Shown piece after piece: positions 39,644 through 52,808 of a stretch of DNA of 64,000 nt. The notes beneath the pieces were generated by a model. That model saw only the letters and a list, made by a program, of their open reading frames with translations, was not told the DNA's origin and did not search any database. Within the stretch, counting starts at the first letter, position 1. Each line of letters opens with the position of its first letter. Source of the stretch: Petrolisthes cinctipes (taxonomy: Eukaryota > Arthropoda > Malacostraca > Decapoda > Porcellanidae); NCBI GenBank assembly GCA_033782935.1, contig JAWQEG010000062.1:12232001-12296000 (forward strand), read 5' to 3'. Made by a program: the position numbers and the translations under genes.

Positions 39644-40484
39644 CGATTTTTAGTATGTTTTCAGCATATAATTTGAAAATATTCTAGCACTGAGTAGGCA
39701 TGTACAGATCGCTTCAGGGACCCAAAAATATCGAATTTTCGGGTGTTTTGAGCCAGAATTTGGGATATGACCGGGTACAGAGGATGCATGCACATATCGA
39801 CTTTTTGCACCTAAAATATCGATTTTGAGCATGTTTTGGGTCTGTATCTTGAAAAAATTCTAGCAAGGACTAGGCATGTACAGATCGCTTCTGGGACACA
39901 AAAATACCGAATTTTCTGGTGTTTTGAACCTGAATTTGGGATATAGACGGGTACAGAAGATGCATACTCATATTGACTTTGGGCACCTAATATATAGATT
40001 TTCAGCATGTTTTGGGCCTGTATTTTGAAAATACATTAACACGGAGTAGACATGTACAGATCGCTTCTGGGACCCAAAAATATCGAATTTTCGGGTGTTT
40101 TGAGCCTGAATTTGTGATATAAACGGATACAGAAGATGCATGTACATATCGACTTTGGGCACCTAAAATATCGATTTTGAGCATGTTTTGGGCCGGTATT
40201 TTGAAAATACTCTAACACGGAGTAGGCATGTACAGATCGTTTCTGGGACACAAAAATATCGATGTTTCGGGTGTTTTGAGCCTGAATTTGAGATATAAAC
40301 GGGTACAGAAGATGCATGCACTTAACGACTTTGGACACCTAAAATCTCGATTTATAGCATGTTTTAAGCCTGTATTTTAAAAACATTCTAGCACTGAGTA
40401 GGCATGTGCAGATTGCTTAAGGGACCCAAAAATATCGAATTTTCGGAGTTTTGAGCCTGAATTTGAGATATAAACGGGTACAGA
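39644..40484 (+). repeat. Partial third copy of the 15-monomer unit (4,044-bp offset)
   Basis: Matches about 35600-36440 at a constant offset of 4,044 bp and does contain the monomer missing from copy 2. It therefore derives from a copy-1-like unit. Confidence 0.75.
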
Positions 40485-40513
40485 AGATGCATGCACATAT
40501 CGACTTTTTGCAC

Positions 40514-41040
40514 TTAAAATATCGATTTTGAGCATGTTTTTGGTCTGTATCTTGAAAACATTCTAACACGGAGTATGCACCTACAGATTGCTTCTGGGAC
40601 CCAAAAATATGGAATTTTCGGGGGGTTTTTAGCCTGAATTTGAGATATAAACGGGTACAGAAGATGCATGCACATATCGACTTTGGGCACCTAAAATATC
40701 GATTTTTAGCATGTTTTGGGCCTGTATTTTAAAAATACTCTAACACGGAGTATGCACGTACAGATTGCTTCTGGGACCCAAAAATATGGAATTTTCGGGT
40801 GTTTTGAGCCTGAATTTGAGGTATAAACGGGTACAGAAGATGCATGCACTTATCGACTTTGGACACCTAAAATATCGATTTTGAGCATGTTTTTGGTCTG
40901 TATCTTGAAAACATTCTAGCAAGGAGTAGGCATGTACAGATCGCTTTTGGAACCCAAAAATATCGAATTTTCGGGTGTTTTGAACTTGAATTAGGGATAT
41001 ACACGTGTACAGAAGATGCTTACACATATTGACTTTGGGC
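40514..41040 (+). repeat. Three-monomer duplication, copy 1 (567-bp offset)
   Basis: Three monomers, starting in a GCACTTAAAATATCG core, are repeated 567 bp downstream. They share GAGTATGCACCTACAG, a GGGGGTTTTTAGCC-type variant and CTTGAATTAGG. Confidence 0.82.
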
Positions 41041-41080
41041 ACTTAAACAGAAGATGCATGCACATATCGACTTTGGACAC
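41041..41080 (+). repeat. Partial monomer at a duplication breakpoint
   Basis: After GGCAC the sequence jumps to ACTTAAACAGAAGATG, so an expected AATATCG core is replaced by a second copy of the end of the first half-monomer. About 39 bp of out-of-phase satellite results. It lies exactly between the two 567-bp-offset copies and marks the exchange point. Confidence 0.8.
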
Positions 41081-41607
41081 GTAAAATATCGATTTTTAGC
41101 ATGTTTTTGGTCTGTATCTTGAAAACATTCTAACACGGAGTATGCACCTACAGATTGCTTCTGGGACCCAAAAATATGGAATTTTCGGGGGTTTTTTAGC
41201 CTGAATTTGAGATATAAACGGGTACAGAAGATGCATGCACATATCGACTTTGGGCACCTAAAATATCGATTTTTAGCATGTTTTGGGTCTGTATTTTAAA
41301 AATACTCTAACACGGAGTATGCACGTACAGATTGCTTCTGGGACCCAAAAATATGGAATTTTCGGGTGTTTTGAGCCTGAATTTGAGGTATAAACGGGTA
41401 CAGAAGATGCATGCACTTATCGACTTTGGACACCTAAAATATCGATTTTGAGCATGTTTTTGGTCTGTATCTTGAAAACATTCTAGCAAGGAGTAGGCAT
41501 GTACAGATCGCTTTTGGGACCCAAAAATATCGAATTTTCGGGTGTTTTGAACTTGAATTAGGAATATACATGTGTACAGAAGATTCTTACACATATTGAC
41601 TTTCGGC
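41081..41607 (+). repeat. Three-monomer duplication, copy 2 (567-bp offset)
   Basis: Partner of 40514-41040. The offset equals three 176-bp monomers plus the 39-bp partial unit. Confidence 0.82.
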
Positions 41608-44539
41608 ACATAAAATATCGATTTTCAGCATGTTTTGGGCCTGTATTTTAAAAACACTCTAACACGGAGTATGCACGTACAGATTGCTTCTGGGACCCAA
41701 AAATATCGAATTTTCGGGTGTTTTGAGTCTGAATTTGAGATATAAACGGGTACAGAAGATGCATGCACATATCGACTTTGGACACCTAAAATATCGATTT
41801 TTAGCATGTTTTGAGCCTATATTTTGAAAACATTCTAGCACTGAGTATGCATGTACAGATCGCTTAAGGGACCCAAAAATATGGAATTTTCGGGTGTTTT
41901 GAGCCTGAATTTGAGATATAAACGGGTACAGAAGATGCATGCACATATCGACTTTTTGCACCTAAATTATCGATTTTGAGCATGTCTTGGGTTTGTATCT
42001 TAAAAAATTCTATCAAGAAGTAGGCATGTACAGATCGCTTCTGGGACCAAAAAATATCGAATTTTCGGGTGTTTTGAACCAGAATTTGGGATATAGACGG
42101 ATACAGAAGATGCATGCACATATCGACTTTGGGCACCTAATATATCGATTTCGAGCATGTTTTGGGCCTGTATTTTGAAAATACTCTAACACGGAGTAGG
42201 CATGTACAGATGGCTTCGGGGACCCAAAAATATCGAATTTTCGGGTGTTTTGAGCCTGAATTTGAGATATAAACGGGTACAGAAGATGCATGCACATATC
42301 GACTTTGGGCACCTAAAATATCGATTTTGAGCATGTTTTGGGTCTGTATCTTGAAAACATTCTAGCAAGAAGTAGGCATGTACAGATTGCTTCTGGAACC
42401 CAAAAATATCGAATTTTCGAGTGTTTTGAACCTGAATTTGGGATATAGACGGGTACAGAGGATGCATGCACATATCGACTTTTTGCACCTAAAATATCGA
42501 TTTTGAGCATGTTTTGGGTCTGCATCTTGAAAAAATTCTAGCAAGGAGTAGGCATGTACAGATTGCTTCTGGGACCCAAAAATACCGAATTTTCTGGTGT
42601 TTTGAACCTGAATTTGGGATATAGACGGGTACAGAAGATGCATACTCATATTGACTTTGGGCACCTAATATATAAATTTTCAGCATGTTTTGGGCCTGTA
42701 TTTTGAAAATACATTAACACGGAGTAGGCATGTACAGATCGCTTCTGGGACCCAAAAATATCGAATTTTCGGGTGTTTTGAGCCTGAATTTGTGATATAA
42801 ACGGATACAGAAGATGCATGTACATATCGACTTTGGGCACCTAAAATATCGATTTTGAGCTTTTTTTGGGCCTGTATTTTGAAAATACTCTAACACGGAG
42901 TAGGCATGCACAGATCGTTTCTGGGACACAAAAATATCGATTTTTCGGGTGTTTTGAGCCTGATTTTGATATATAAACGGGTACAGAAGATGCATGCACT
43001 TAGCGACTTTGGACACCTAAAATATCGATTTATAGCATGTTTAAGCCTGTATTTTAAAAACATTCTAGCACTGAGTAGGCATGTGCAGATTGCTTAAGGG
43101 ACCCAAAAATATCGAATTTTCGGAGTTTTGAGCCTGAATTTGAGATATAAACGTGTACAGAAGATGCATGCACATATCGACTTTTTGCACTTAAAATATC
43201 GATTTTGAACATGTTTTTGGTCTGTATCTTGAAAACATTCTAGTAAGGAGTAGGCATGTACAGATCGCTTTTGGGACCCAAAAATATCGAATTTTCGGGT
43301 GTTTTGAACTTGAATTAGGGATATACACGTGTACAGAAGATTCTTACACATATTGACTTTCGGCACCTAAAATATCGATTTTCAGCATGTTTTGGGCCTG
43401 TATTTTAAATACACTCTAACACGGAGTATGCACGTACAGATTGCTTCTGGGACCCAAAAATATCGAATTTTCGAGTGTTTTGAACCTGAATTTGGGATAT
43501 AGACGGTTACAGAAGATGCATACACATATTGACTTTGAGAAGCTAAAATATCGATTTTCAGCATGTTTTAGGCCTGTAATTTGAAAATACTCTAACACGT
43601 AGTATGCATGTACACATTGCTTTTGGGACCCAAAAATATCGAATATTCGGGTGTTTTGAGTCTGAATTTGAGATATAAACGGGTACAGAAGATGCATGCA
43701 CATATCGACTTAGGGCACCCAAAATATCGATTTTGAGGATGTTTTGGGCCTGTATTTTTAAAATACTCTAACACTGAGTAGACACGTACAGATCGCTTCT
43801 GGAACCCAAATAAATCGAATTTTAGGGTGTTCTGAGCCTGAATTTGAGATATGAACGGGTACAGAAGATGTATGCACATATCGACTTTGAGCATCTAAAA
43901 TATCGATTTTTAGCATGTTTTGTGCCTGTATTTTGAAAATACTATAGCACGGTGTAGACATGTACAGATCGCTTCAGGGACACAAAAATATCGATTTTTT
44001 GGGTGTTTTGAGCCTGAATTTGAGATATAAACGGGTACAGAAGATGCATGCACATATCGACTTTGGCACCCAAAATATCGATTTGTAGTATGTTTTCTGC
44101 GTATAATTTGAAAATATTCTAGCAATGAGTATGCATGTACAGATCGCTTCTGGGACCCAAAAATATCGAATTTTCGGGTTTTTTGAACCTGGATTTGGGA
44201 TATAGACGAATACAGAAGATGCATGCACATATCGACTTTGGGCACCTAAAATATCGATTTTGAGAATGTTTTGGCCCTGTATTTTGAAAATACTCTAACA
44301 CGGAGTAGGCATGTACAGATCGCTTCTGGGACCCAAAAATATCGACTTTTCGGGTGTTTTGAGCCTGAATTTGAGATATAAACGGATTCAGAAGATGCAT
44401 GCACATATCGACTTTGGGCACCTAAAATATCGATTTTTAACATGTTTTGGGCCTGTATTTTAAAAATACTCTAACACGGAGTAGGCATGTCCAGATCGCT
44501 TGTGGTACACAAAAATATCGATTTTTTGGGTGTTTTGAT

Positions 44540-44930
44540 CCTGAATTTGAGATATAAACGGGTTCAGAAGATGCATGCACATATCGACTTTGGACACCTA
44601 AAATATCGATTTATAGCATGTTTTAAGCCTGTATTTTAAAAACATTCTAGCACTGAGTAGGCATGTGCAGATTGCTTAAGGGATCAAAAAATATCGAATT
44701 TTCGGAGTTTTGAGCCTGAATTTGAGATATAAACGGGTACAGAAGATGCATGCACATATCGACTTTTTGCACTTAAAATATCGATTTTTAACATGTTTTG
44801 GGTCTGTATCTTGAAAACATTCTAGCAAGGAGTAGGCATGTACAGATCGCTTCTGGAACCCCAAAAAATCGAATTTTCTGGTGTTTTGAACCTGAATTAG
44901 GGATATACACGTGTACAGAAGATGCATACA
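44540..44930 (+). repeat. Duplicated satellite block, copy 1 (1,054-bp offset)
   Basis: Shares GGGTTCAGAAGATGC, GCTTAAGGGA and a TTTTCGGAGTTTTGAGCC variant with 45594-45984, six monomers (1,054 bp) away. The same subtype order appears again near 54480-54870. Confidence 0.72.
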
Positions 44931-45593
44931 CATATTGACTTTGGGCAGCTAAAATATCGATTTTAGCATGTTTTAGGCCTGTAATTTGAAAATACTCTAA
45001 CACGGAGTATGCATGTACACATTGCTTTTGGGACCCAAAAATATCGAATATTCGGGTGTTTTGAGTCTGAATTTGAGATATAAACGGGTACAGAAGATGC
45101 ATGCACATATCGACTTTGGGCACCCAAAATATCGATTTTAAGCATGTTTTGGGCCTGTATTTTTAAAATACTCTAACACTGAGTAGACACGTACAGATCG
45201 CTTCTGGAACCCAAATAAATCGAATTTTAGGGTGTTCTGAGCCTGAATTTGAGATATGAACGGGCACAGAAGATGCATGCACATATCGACTTTGAGCATC
45301 TAAAATATCGATTTTGAGCATGTTTTGGGTCTGTATCTTGAAAAAATTCTAGCAAGGAGTAGGCATGTACAGATCGCTTCTGGGACCCAAAAATATCGAA
45401 TTTTCGGGTTTTTTGAACCTGAATTTGGGATATAGACGGATACAGAAGATGCATGCACATATCGACTTTGGGCACCTAAAATATCGATTTTGAGCATGTT
45501 TTGGGCCTGTATTTTGAAAATACTATAGCACGGTGTAGACATGTACAGATCGCTTCTGGGACACAAAAATATCGATTTTTTGTGTGTTTTGAG

Positions 45594-45984
45594 CCTGAAT
45601 TTGAGATATAAACGGGTTCAGAAGATGCATGCACATATCGACTTTGGACACCTAAAATATCGATTTATAGCATGTTTTAAGCCTGTATTTTAAAAACATT
45701 CTAGCACTGAGTAGACATGTGCAGATTGCTTAAGGGACCAAAAAATATCGAATTTTCGGAGTTTTGAGCCTGAATTTGAGATATAAACGGGTACAGAAGA
45801 TGCATGCACATATCGACTTTTTGCACTTAAAATATCGATTTTTAACATGTTTTGGGTCTGTATCTTGAAAACATTCTAGCAAGGAGTAGGCATGTACAGA
45901 TCGCTTCTGGAACCCCAAAAAATCGAATTTTCTGGTGTTTTGAACCTGAATTAGGGATATACACGTGTACAGAAGATGCATACA
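45594..45984 (+). repeat. Duplicated satellite block, copy 2 (1,054-bp offset)
   Basis: Partner of 44540-44930, with the same ordered variants. Confidence 0.72.
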
Positions 45985-47009
45985 CATTTTGACTTTGGGC
46001 ACATAAAATATCGATTTTAAGCATGTTTTGGGCCTGTATTTTAAAAAATACTCTAACACTGAGTAGACACGTACAGATCGCTTCTGGAACCCAAATAAAT
46101 CGAATTATAGGGTGTTCTGAGCCTGAATTTGAGATATGAACGGGTACAGAAGATGAATGCACATATCGACTTTGAGCACCTAAAATATCGATTTTTAGCA
46201 TGTTTTAAGCCTGTATTTTGAAAATACTATAGCACGGTGTAGACATGTACAGATCGCTTCTGGGACACAAAAATATCGATTTTTTGGGTGTTTTGAACCT
46301 GAATTTGAGATATAAACGGGTACAGAAGATGCATGCTCATGTCGACTTTGGCACCCAAAATATCGATTTTTAGTATGTTTTCGGCGTATAATTTGAAAAT
46401 ATTCTAGCAATGAGTAGGCATGTACAGATCGCTTCTGGGACCCAAAAATATCGAATTTTCGGGTGTTTTGAGCCAGAATTTGGGATATAACCGGGTACAG
46501 AGGATGCATGCACATATCGACTTTTTGCACCTAAAATATCGATTTTGAGCATGTTTTGGTTCTGTATCTTGAACAAATTCTAGCAAGAAGTAGGCATGTA
46601 CAGATTGCTTCTGGGACCCAAAAATAATGAATTTTCGAGTGTTTTGAACCTGAATTTGGGATATAGACGGATACAGAAGATGCATACACATATTGACTTT
46701 GGGCAGCTAAAATATCGATTTTCAGCATGTTTTAGGCCTGTACTTTCAAAATACTCTAACACGGAGTATGCATGTACACATTGCATTTGGGACCCAAAAA
46801 TATCGAATATTCGGGTGTTTTGAGCCTGAATTTGAGATATAAACTTGTACAGAAGATGCATGCACATATCGACTTTGGGCACCTAAAATATCGATTTTAG
46901 GCATGTTTTAGGCCTGTATTTAAAAAAAAACTCTAACACTGAGTAGACACGTACAGATCGCTTCTGGAACCCAAATAAATCGAATTTTAGGGTGTTCTGA
47001 GCCTGAATT

Positions 47010-48553
47010 TGAGATATAAACGGATACAGAAGATGCATGTACATATCGACTTTGGGCACCTAAAATATCGATTTTGAGCATGTTTTGGGCCGGTATTTTG
47101 AAAATACTCTAACACGGAGTAGGCATGTACAGATCGTTTCTGGGACACAAAAATATCGATTTTTTTGGTGTTTTGAGCCTGAATTTGAGATATCGGGTTC
47201 AGAAGATGCATGCACATATCGACTTTGGACACCTAAAATATCGATTTATAGCATGTTTTAAGCCTGTATTTTAAAAACATTCTAGCATTGAGTAGGCATG
47301 TGCAGATTGCTTAAGGGACCCAAAAATATCGAATTTTCGGAGTTTTGAGCCTGAATTTGAGATATAAACGGGTACAGAAGATGCATGCACATATCGACTT
47401 TTTGCACTTAAAATATCGATTTTTAACATGTTTTGGGTCTGTATCTTGAAAACATTCTAGCAAAAAAAATCGAATTTTCTGGTGTTTTGAACCTGAATTA
47501 GGGATATACACGTGTACAGAGGATGAATACACATTTTGACTTTGGGCACCCAAAATATCGATTTTGAGCATGTTTTGGGCCTGTATTTTTAAAATACTCC
47601 AACACTGAGTAGACACGTATAGATCGCTTCTGGAACCCAAATAAATCGAATTTTAGGGTGTTCTGAGCCTGAATTTGAGATATGAACGGGTACAGAAGAT
47701 GCATGCACATATCGACTTTGGGCACCAAAAATATCGATTTTGAGCATGTTTTTTGCCTGTATTTTGAAATTACTATAGCACGGTGTCGACATGTACAGAT
47801 CGCTTCTGGGACCCAAAAATATTGAATTTTCGGGTGTTTTGAGCCTGAATTTGTGATATAAACGGGTACAGAAGATGCATGCACTTATCGACTTTGTACA
47901 CCTAAAATATCGATTTATAGCATGTTTTAAGCCTGTATTTTAAAAACATTCTAGCACTGAGTAGGCATGTGCAGATTGCTTAAGGGACCCAGAAATATCG
48001 AATTTTCGGAGTTTTGAGCCTGAATTTGAGATATAAACGGGTACAGAAGATGCATGCACATATCGACTTTGGCACCCAAAATATCGATTTTTTGTATGTT
48101 TTCAGCTTATAATTTGAAAATATTCTAGCACTGAGTAGGCATGTACAGATCGCTTCTCGGACCCAAAAATATCGAATTTTCGGGTGTTTTGAGCCAGAAT
48201 TTGGGATATAACCGGGTACAGAGGATGCATGCACATATCGACTTTTTGCACCTAAAATATCGATTTTGAGCATGTTTTGGGTCTGTATCTTGAAAAAATT
48301 CTAGCAAGGAGTAGGCATGTACAGATCGCTTCTGGGACCTAAAAATACCGAATTTTCTGGGGTTTTGAACCTGAATTTTGGATATAGACGGGTACAGAAG
48401 ATGCATACTCATATTGACTTTGGGCACCTAATATTTAGATTTTCAGCATGTTTTGGGCTTGTATTTTGAAAATACATTAACACGGAGTAGGCATGTACAG
48501 ATCGCTTCTGGGACCCAAAAATATCGAATTTTCGGGTGTTTTGAGCCTGAATT
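47010..48553 (+). repeat. Nine-monomer higher-order repeat, copy 1 (1,544-bp unit)
   Basis: Repeated head to tail at 48554 with a constant 1,544-bp offset. The unit is shorter than nine full monomers because it includes one unit with a roughly 34-bp deletion (near 47461) and one with a 3-bp deletion (GAGATATCGGGTTC near 47190). The same unit recurs about 7,500 bp downstream (near 54730-57650). Confidence 0.87.
47455..47475 (+). other. Diagnostic deletion of about 34 bp in a satellite monomer
   Basis: CTAGCA joins directly to AAAAAAATCGAATTTTC, removing the anchor GGAGTAGGCATGTACAG that intact relatives keep (near 44820 and 45885). The same join recurs at about 49001, 54781, 56501 and 62446. 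It tags copies of one higher-order unit. Confidence 0.85.
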
Positions 48554-50098
48554 TGTGATATAAACGGATACAGAAGATGCATGTACATATCGACTTTGGG
48601 CACCTAAAATATCGATTTTGAGCATGTTTTGGGCCGGTATTTTGAAAATACTCTAACACGGAGTAGGCATGTACAGATAGTTTCTGGGACACAAAAATAT
48701 CGATTTTTTTGGTGTTTTGAGCCTGAATTTGAGATATCGGGTTCAGAAGATGCATGCACATATCGACTTTGGACACCTAAAATATCGATTTATAGCATGT
48801 TTTAAGCCTGTATTTTAAAAACATTCTAGCACTGAGTAGGCATGTGCAGATTGCTTAAGGGACCAAAAAATATCGAATTTTCGGAGTTTTGAGCCTGAAT
48901 TTGAGATATAAACGGGTACAGAAGATGCATGCACATATCGACTTTTTGCACTTAAAATATCGATTTTTAACATGTTTTGGGTCTGTATCTTGAAAACATT
49001 CTAGCAAAAAAACTCGAATTTTCTGGTGTTTTTAACCTGAATTAGTGATATACACGTGTACAGAGGATGCATACACATTTTGACTTTGGGCACCCAAAAT
49101 ATCGATTTTGAGCATGTTTTGGGCCTGTATTTTTAAAATACTCCAACACTGAGTAGACACGTATAGATCGCTTCTGGAACCCAAATAAATCGAATTTTAG
49201 GGTGTTCTGAGCCTGAATTTGAGATATGAACGGGTACAGAAGATGCATGCACATATCGACTTTGGGCACCAAAAATATCGATTTTGAGCATGTTTTTTGC
49301 CTGTATATTGAAATTCCTATAGCACGGTGTCGACATGTACAGATCGCTTCTGGGACCCAAAAATATTGAATTTTCGGGTGTTTTGAGCCTGAATTTGTGA
49401 TATAAACGGGTACAGAAGATGCATGCACTTATAGACTTTGGACACCTAAAATATCGATTTATAGCATGTTTTAAGCCTGTATTTTAAAAACATTCTAGCA
49501 CTGAGTAGGCATGTGCAGATTGCTTAAGGGACCCAGAAATATCGAATTTTCGGAGTTTTGAGCCTGAATTTGAGATATAAACGGGTACAGAAGATGCATG
49601 CACATATCGACTTTGGCACCCAAAATATCGATTTTTTGTATGTTTTCAGCTTATAATTTGAAAATATTCTAGCACTGAGTAGGCATGTACAAATCGCTTC
49701 TCGGACCCAAAAATATCGAATTTTCGGGTGTTTTGAGCCAGAATTTGGGATATAACCGGGTACAGAGGATGCATGCACATATCGACTTTTTGCACCTAAA
49801 ATATCGATTTTGAGCATGTTTTGGGTCTGTATCTTGAAAAAATTCTAGCAAGGAGTAGGCATGTACAGATCGCTTCTGGGACCCAAAAATACCGAATTTT
49901 CTGGGGTTTTGAACCTGAATTTGGGATATAGACGGGTACAGAATATGCATACTCATATTGACTTTGGGCACCTAATATATAGATTTTCAGCATGTTTTGG
50001 GCTTGTATTTTGAAAATACATTAACACGGAGTAGGCATGTACAGATCGCTTCTGGGACCCAAAAATATCGAATTTTCGGGTGTTTTGAGCCTGAATTT
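48554..50098 (+). repeat. Nine-monomer higher-order repeat, copy 2 (1,544-bp unit)
   Basis: Second tandem copy of 47010-48553, including both tagged deletions (near 48735 and 49005). Confidence 0.87.
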
Positions 50099-50340
50099 GT
50101 GATATAAACGGATACAGAAGATGCATGTACATATCGACTTTGGGCACCTAAAATATCGATTTTGAGCATGTTTTGGGCCGGTATTTTGAAAATACTCTAA
50201 CACGGAGTAGGCATGTACAGATCGCTTCTGGGACACAAAAATATCGATTTTTCGGGTATTTTGAGCCTGAATTTGGGATATAGACGGTTACAGAAGATGC
50301 ATACACATATTGACTTTGGGCAGCTAAAATATCGATTTTC

Positions 50341-50516
50341 AGCATGTTTTGGGCCTGTATTTTAAAAACACTCTAACACGGAGTATGCACGTACAGATTG
50401 CATCTGGGACCCAAAAATATCGAATTTTCGAGTGTTTTGAACCTGAATTTGGGATATAGACGGTTACAGAAGATGCATACACATATTGACTTTGGGCAGC
50501 TAAAATATCGATTTTC
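50341..50516 (+). repeat. Single-monomer tandem duplication, copy 1
   Basis: This 176-bp unit, with GTACAGATTGCATCTGGG and GACGGTTACAG variants, is identical by eye over all 176 bases to the adjacent unit at 50517. Confidence 0.9.
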
Positions 50517-50692
50517 AGCATGTTTTGGGCCTGTATTTTAAAAACACTCTAACACGGAGTATGCACGTACAGATTGCATCTGGGACCCAAAAATATCGAA
50601 TTTTCGAGTGTTTTGAACCTGAATTTGGGATATAGACGGTTACAGAAGATGCATACACATATTGACTTTGGGCAGCTAAAATATCGATTTTC
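50517..50692 (+). repeat. Single-monomer tandem duplication, copy 2
   Basis: Identical neighbour of 50341-50516. Typical adjacent monomers in this array differ at many positions, so this is a very recent single-unit exchange. Single copies of the same subtype occur near 57839 and 63783. Confidence 0.9.
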
Positions 50693-51220
50693 AGCATATT
50701 TTAGGCCTGTAATTTGAAAATACTCTAACACGGAGTATGCATGTACACATTGCTATTGGGACCCAAAAATATCGAATATTCGGGTGTTTTGAGTCTGAAT
50801 TTGAGATATAAACGGGTACAGAAGATGCATACACATATCGACTTTGGGCACCCAAAATATCGATTTTGAGCATGTTTTGGGCCTGTATTTTTAAAATACT
50901 CTAACACTGAGTAGACACGTACAGATTGCTTCTGGAACCCAAATAAATCGAATTTTAGGGTGTTCTGAGCCTGAATTTGAGTTATGAACGGGTACAGAAG
51001 ATGCATGCACATATCGACTTTGAGCACCTAAAATATCGATTTTTAGCATGTTTTGGGCCTGTATTTTGAAAATACTATAGCACGGTGTAGACATGTACAG
51101 ATCGCTTCAGGGACACAAAAATATCGATTTTTTGGGTGTTTTGAGCCTGAATTTGAGATATAAACGGGTACAGAAGATGCATGCTCATATCGACTTTGGC
51201 ACCCAAAATATCGATTTTTA

Positions 51221-52808
51221 GTATGTTTTCGGCGTATAATTTAAATAATATTCTAGCAATGAGTAGGCATGTACAGATCGCTTCTGAGACCCAAAAATAT
51301 CGAATTTTTGAGGTTTTGAGCCAGAATTTGGGATATAACCGGGTACAGAGGATGCATGCACATATCGACTTTTTGCACCTAAAATATCGATTTTTAGCAT
51401 GTTTTGGGTCTGTATCTTGAACAAATTCTAGCAAGAAGTAGGCATGTACAGATTGCTTCTGGGACCCAAAAATATCGAATTTTCGAGTGTTTTGAACCTG
51501 AATTTGGGATATAGACGGATACAGAAGATGCTTACACATATTGACTTTGGGCAGCTAAAATATCGATTTTCAGCATGTTTTAGGCCTGTACTTTGAAAAT
51601 ACTCTAACACGGAGTATGCATGTACACATTGCATTTGGGACCCAAAAATATCGAATATTCGGGTGTTTTGAGTCTGAATTTGAGATATAAACGGGTACAG
51701 AAGATGCATGCCCATATCGACTTTGGGCACCTAAAATATCGATTTTAAGCATGTTTTAGGCCTGTATTTTTAAAAATACTCTAACACTGAGTAGACACGT
51801 ACAGATCGCTTCTGGAACCCAAATAAATCGAATTTTAGGGTGTTCTGAGCCTGAATTTGAGATATAAACGGGTACAGAAGATGCATGCACATATCGACTT
51901 TTTGCACTTAAAATATCGATTTTGAGCATGTTTTGGGTCTGTATCTTGAAAAAATTCTAGCAAGGAGTAGGCATGTACAGATCGCTTTTGGGACCCAAAA
52001 ATACCGAATTTTCTGGTGTTTTGAACCTGAATTTGGGATATAAACGGATTCAGAAGATGCATGCACATATCGACTTTGGGCACCTAAAATATCGATTTTT
52101 AGCATGTTTTGGGCCTGTATTTTGAAAATACTATAGCACGGTGTAGACATGTACAGATCGCTTCTGGGACACAAAAATATCGATTTTTTGGGTGTTTTGA
52201 GCCTGAATTTGAGATATAAACGGGTACAGAAGATGCATGCACATATCGACTTTGGCACCCAAAATATCGATTTTTAGTATGTTTTTGCCGTATAATTTGA
52301 AAATATTCTAGCACTGAGTAGGCATGTACAGATCGCTTCTGGGACCCAAAAATATCGAATTTTCGGGTGTTTTGAGCCAGAATTTGGGATATAACCGGGT
52401 ACAGAGGATGCATGCACATATATATCGACTTTTTGAACCTAAAATATAGATTTTGAGCATGTTTTGTGTCTGTATCTTGACAAAATTCTAGCAAGGAGTA
52501 GGCATGTACAGATCGCTTCTGGGACCCAAAAATACCGAATTTTCTGGTGTTTTGAACCTGTATTTGGGATATAAACGGGTACAGAAGATGCATACACATA
52601 TTGACTTTGGGCACCTAATATATAGATTTTCAGCATGTTTTGGGCCTGTATTTTGAAAATACATTAACACGGAGTAGGCATGTACAGATCGCTTCTGGGA
52701 CCCAAAAATATCGACTTTTCGGGTGTTTTGAGCCTGAATTTGAGATATAAACGGATTCAGAAGATGCATGCACATATCGACTTTGGGCACCTAAAATATC
52801 GATTTTTA
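51221..52808 (+). repeat. Nine-monomer higher-order repeat, copy 1 (1,588-bp unit)
   Basis: Begins with GTATGTTTTCGGCGTATAAT and is repeated at 52809. It contains a private 4-bp expansion, CACATATATATCGAC near 52416, that is shared with copy 2. The offset is 1,588 bp at first, then 1,589 bp after a one-T length difference near 53490. Confidence 0.88.
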
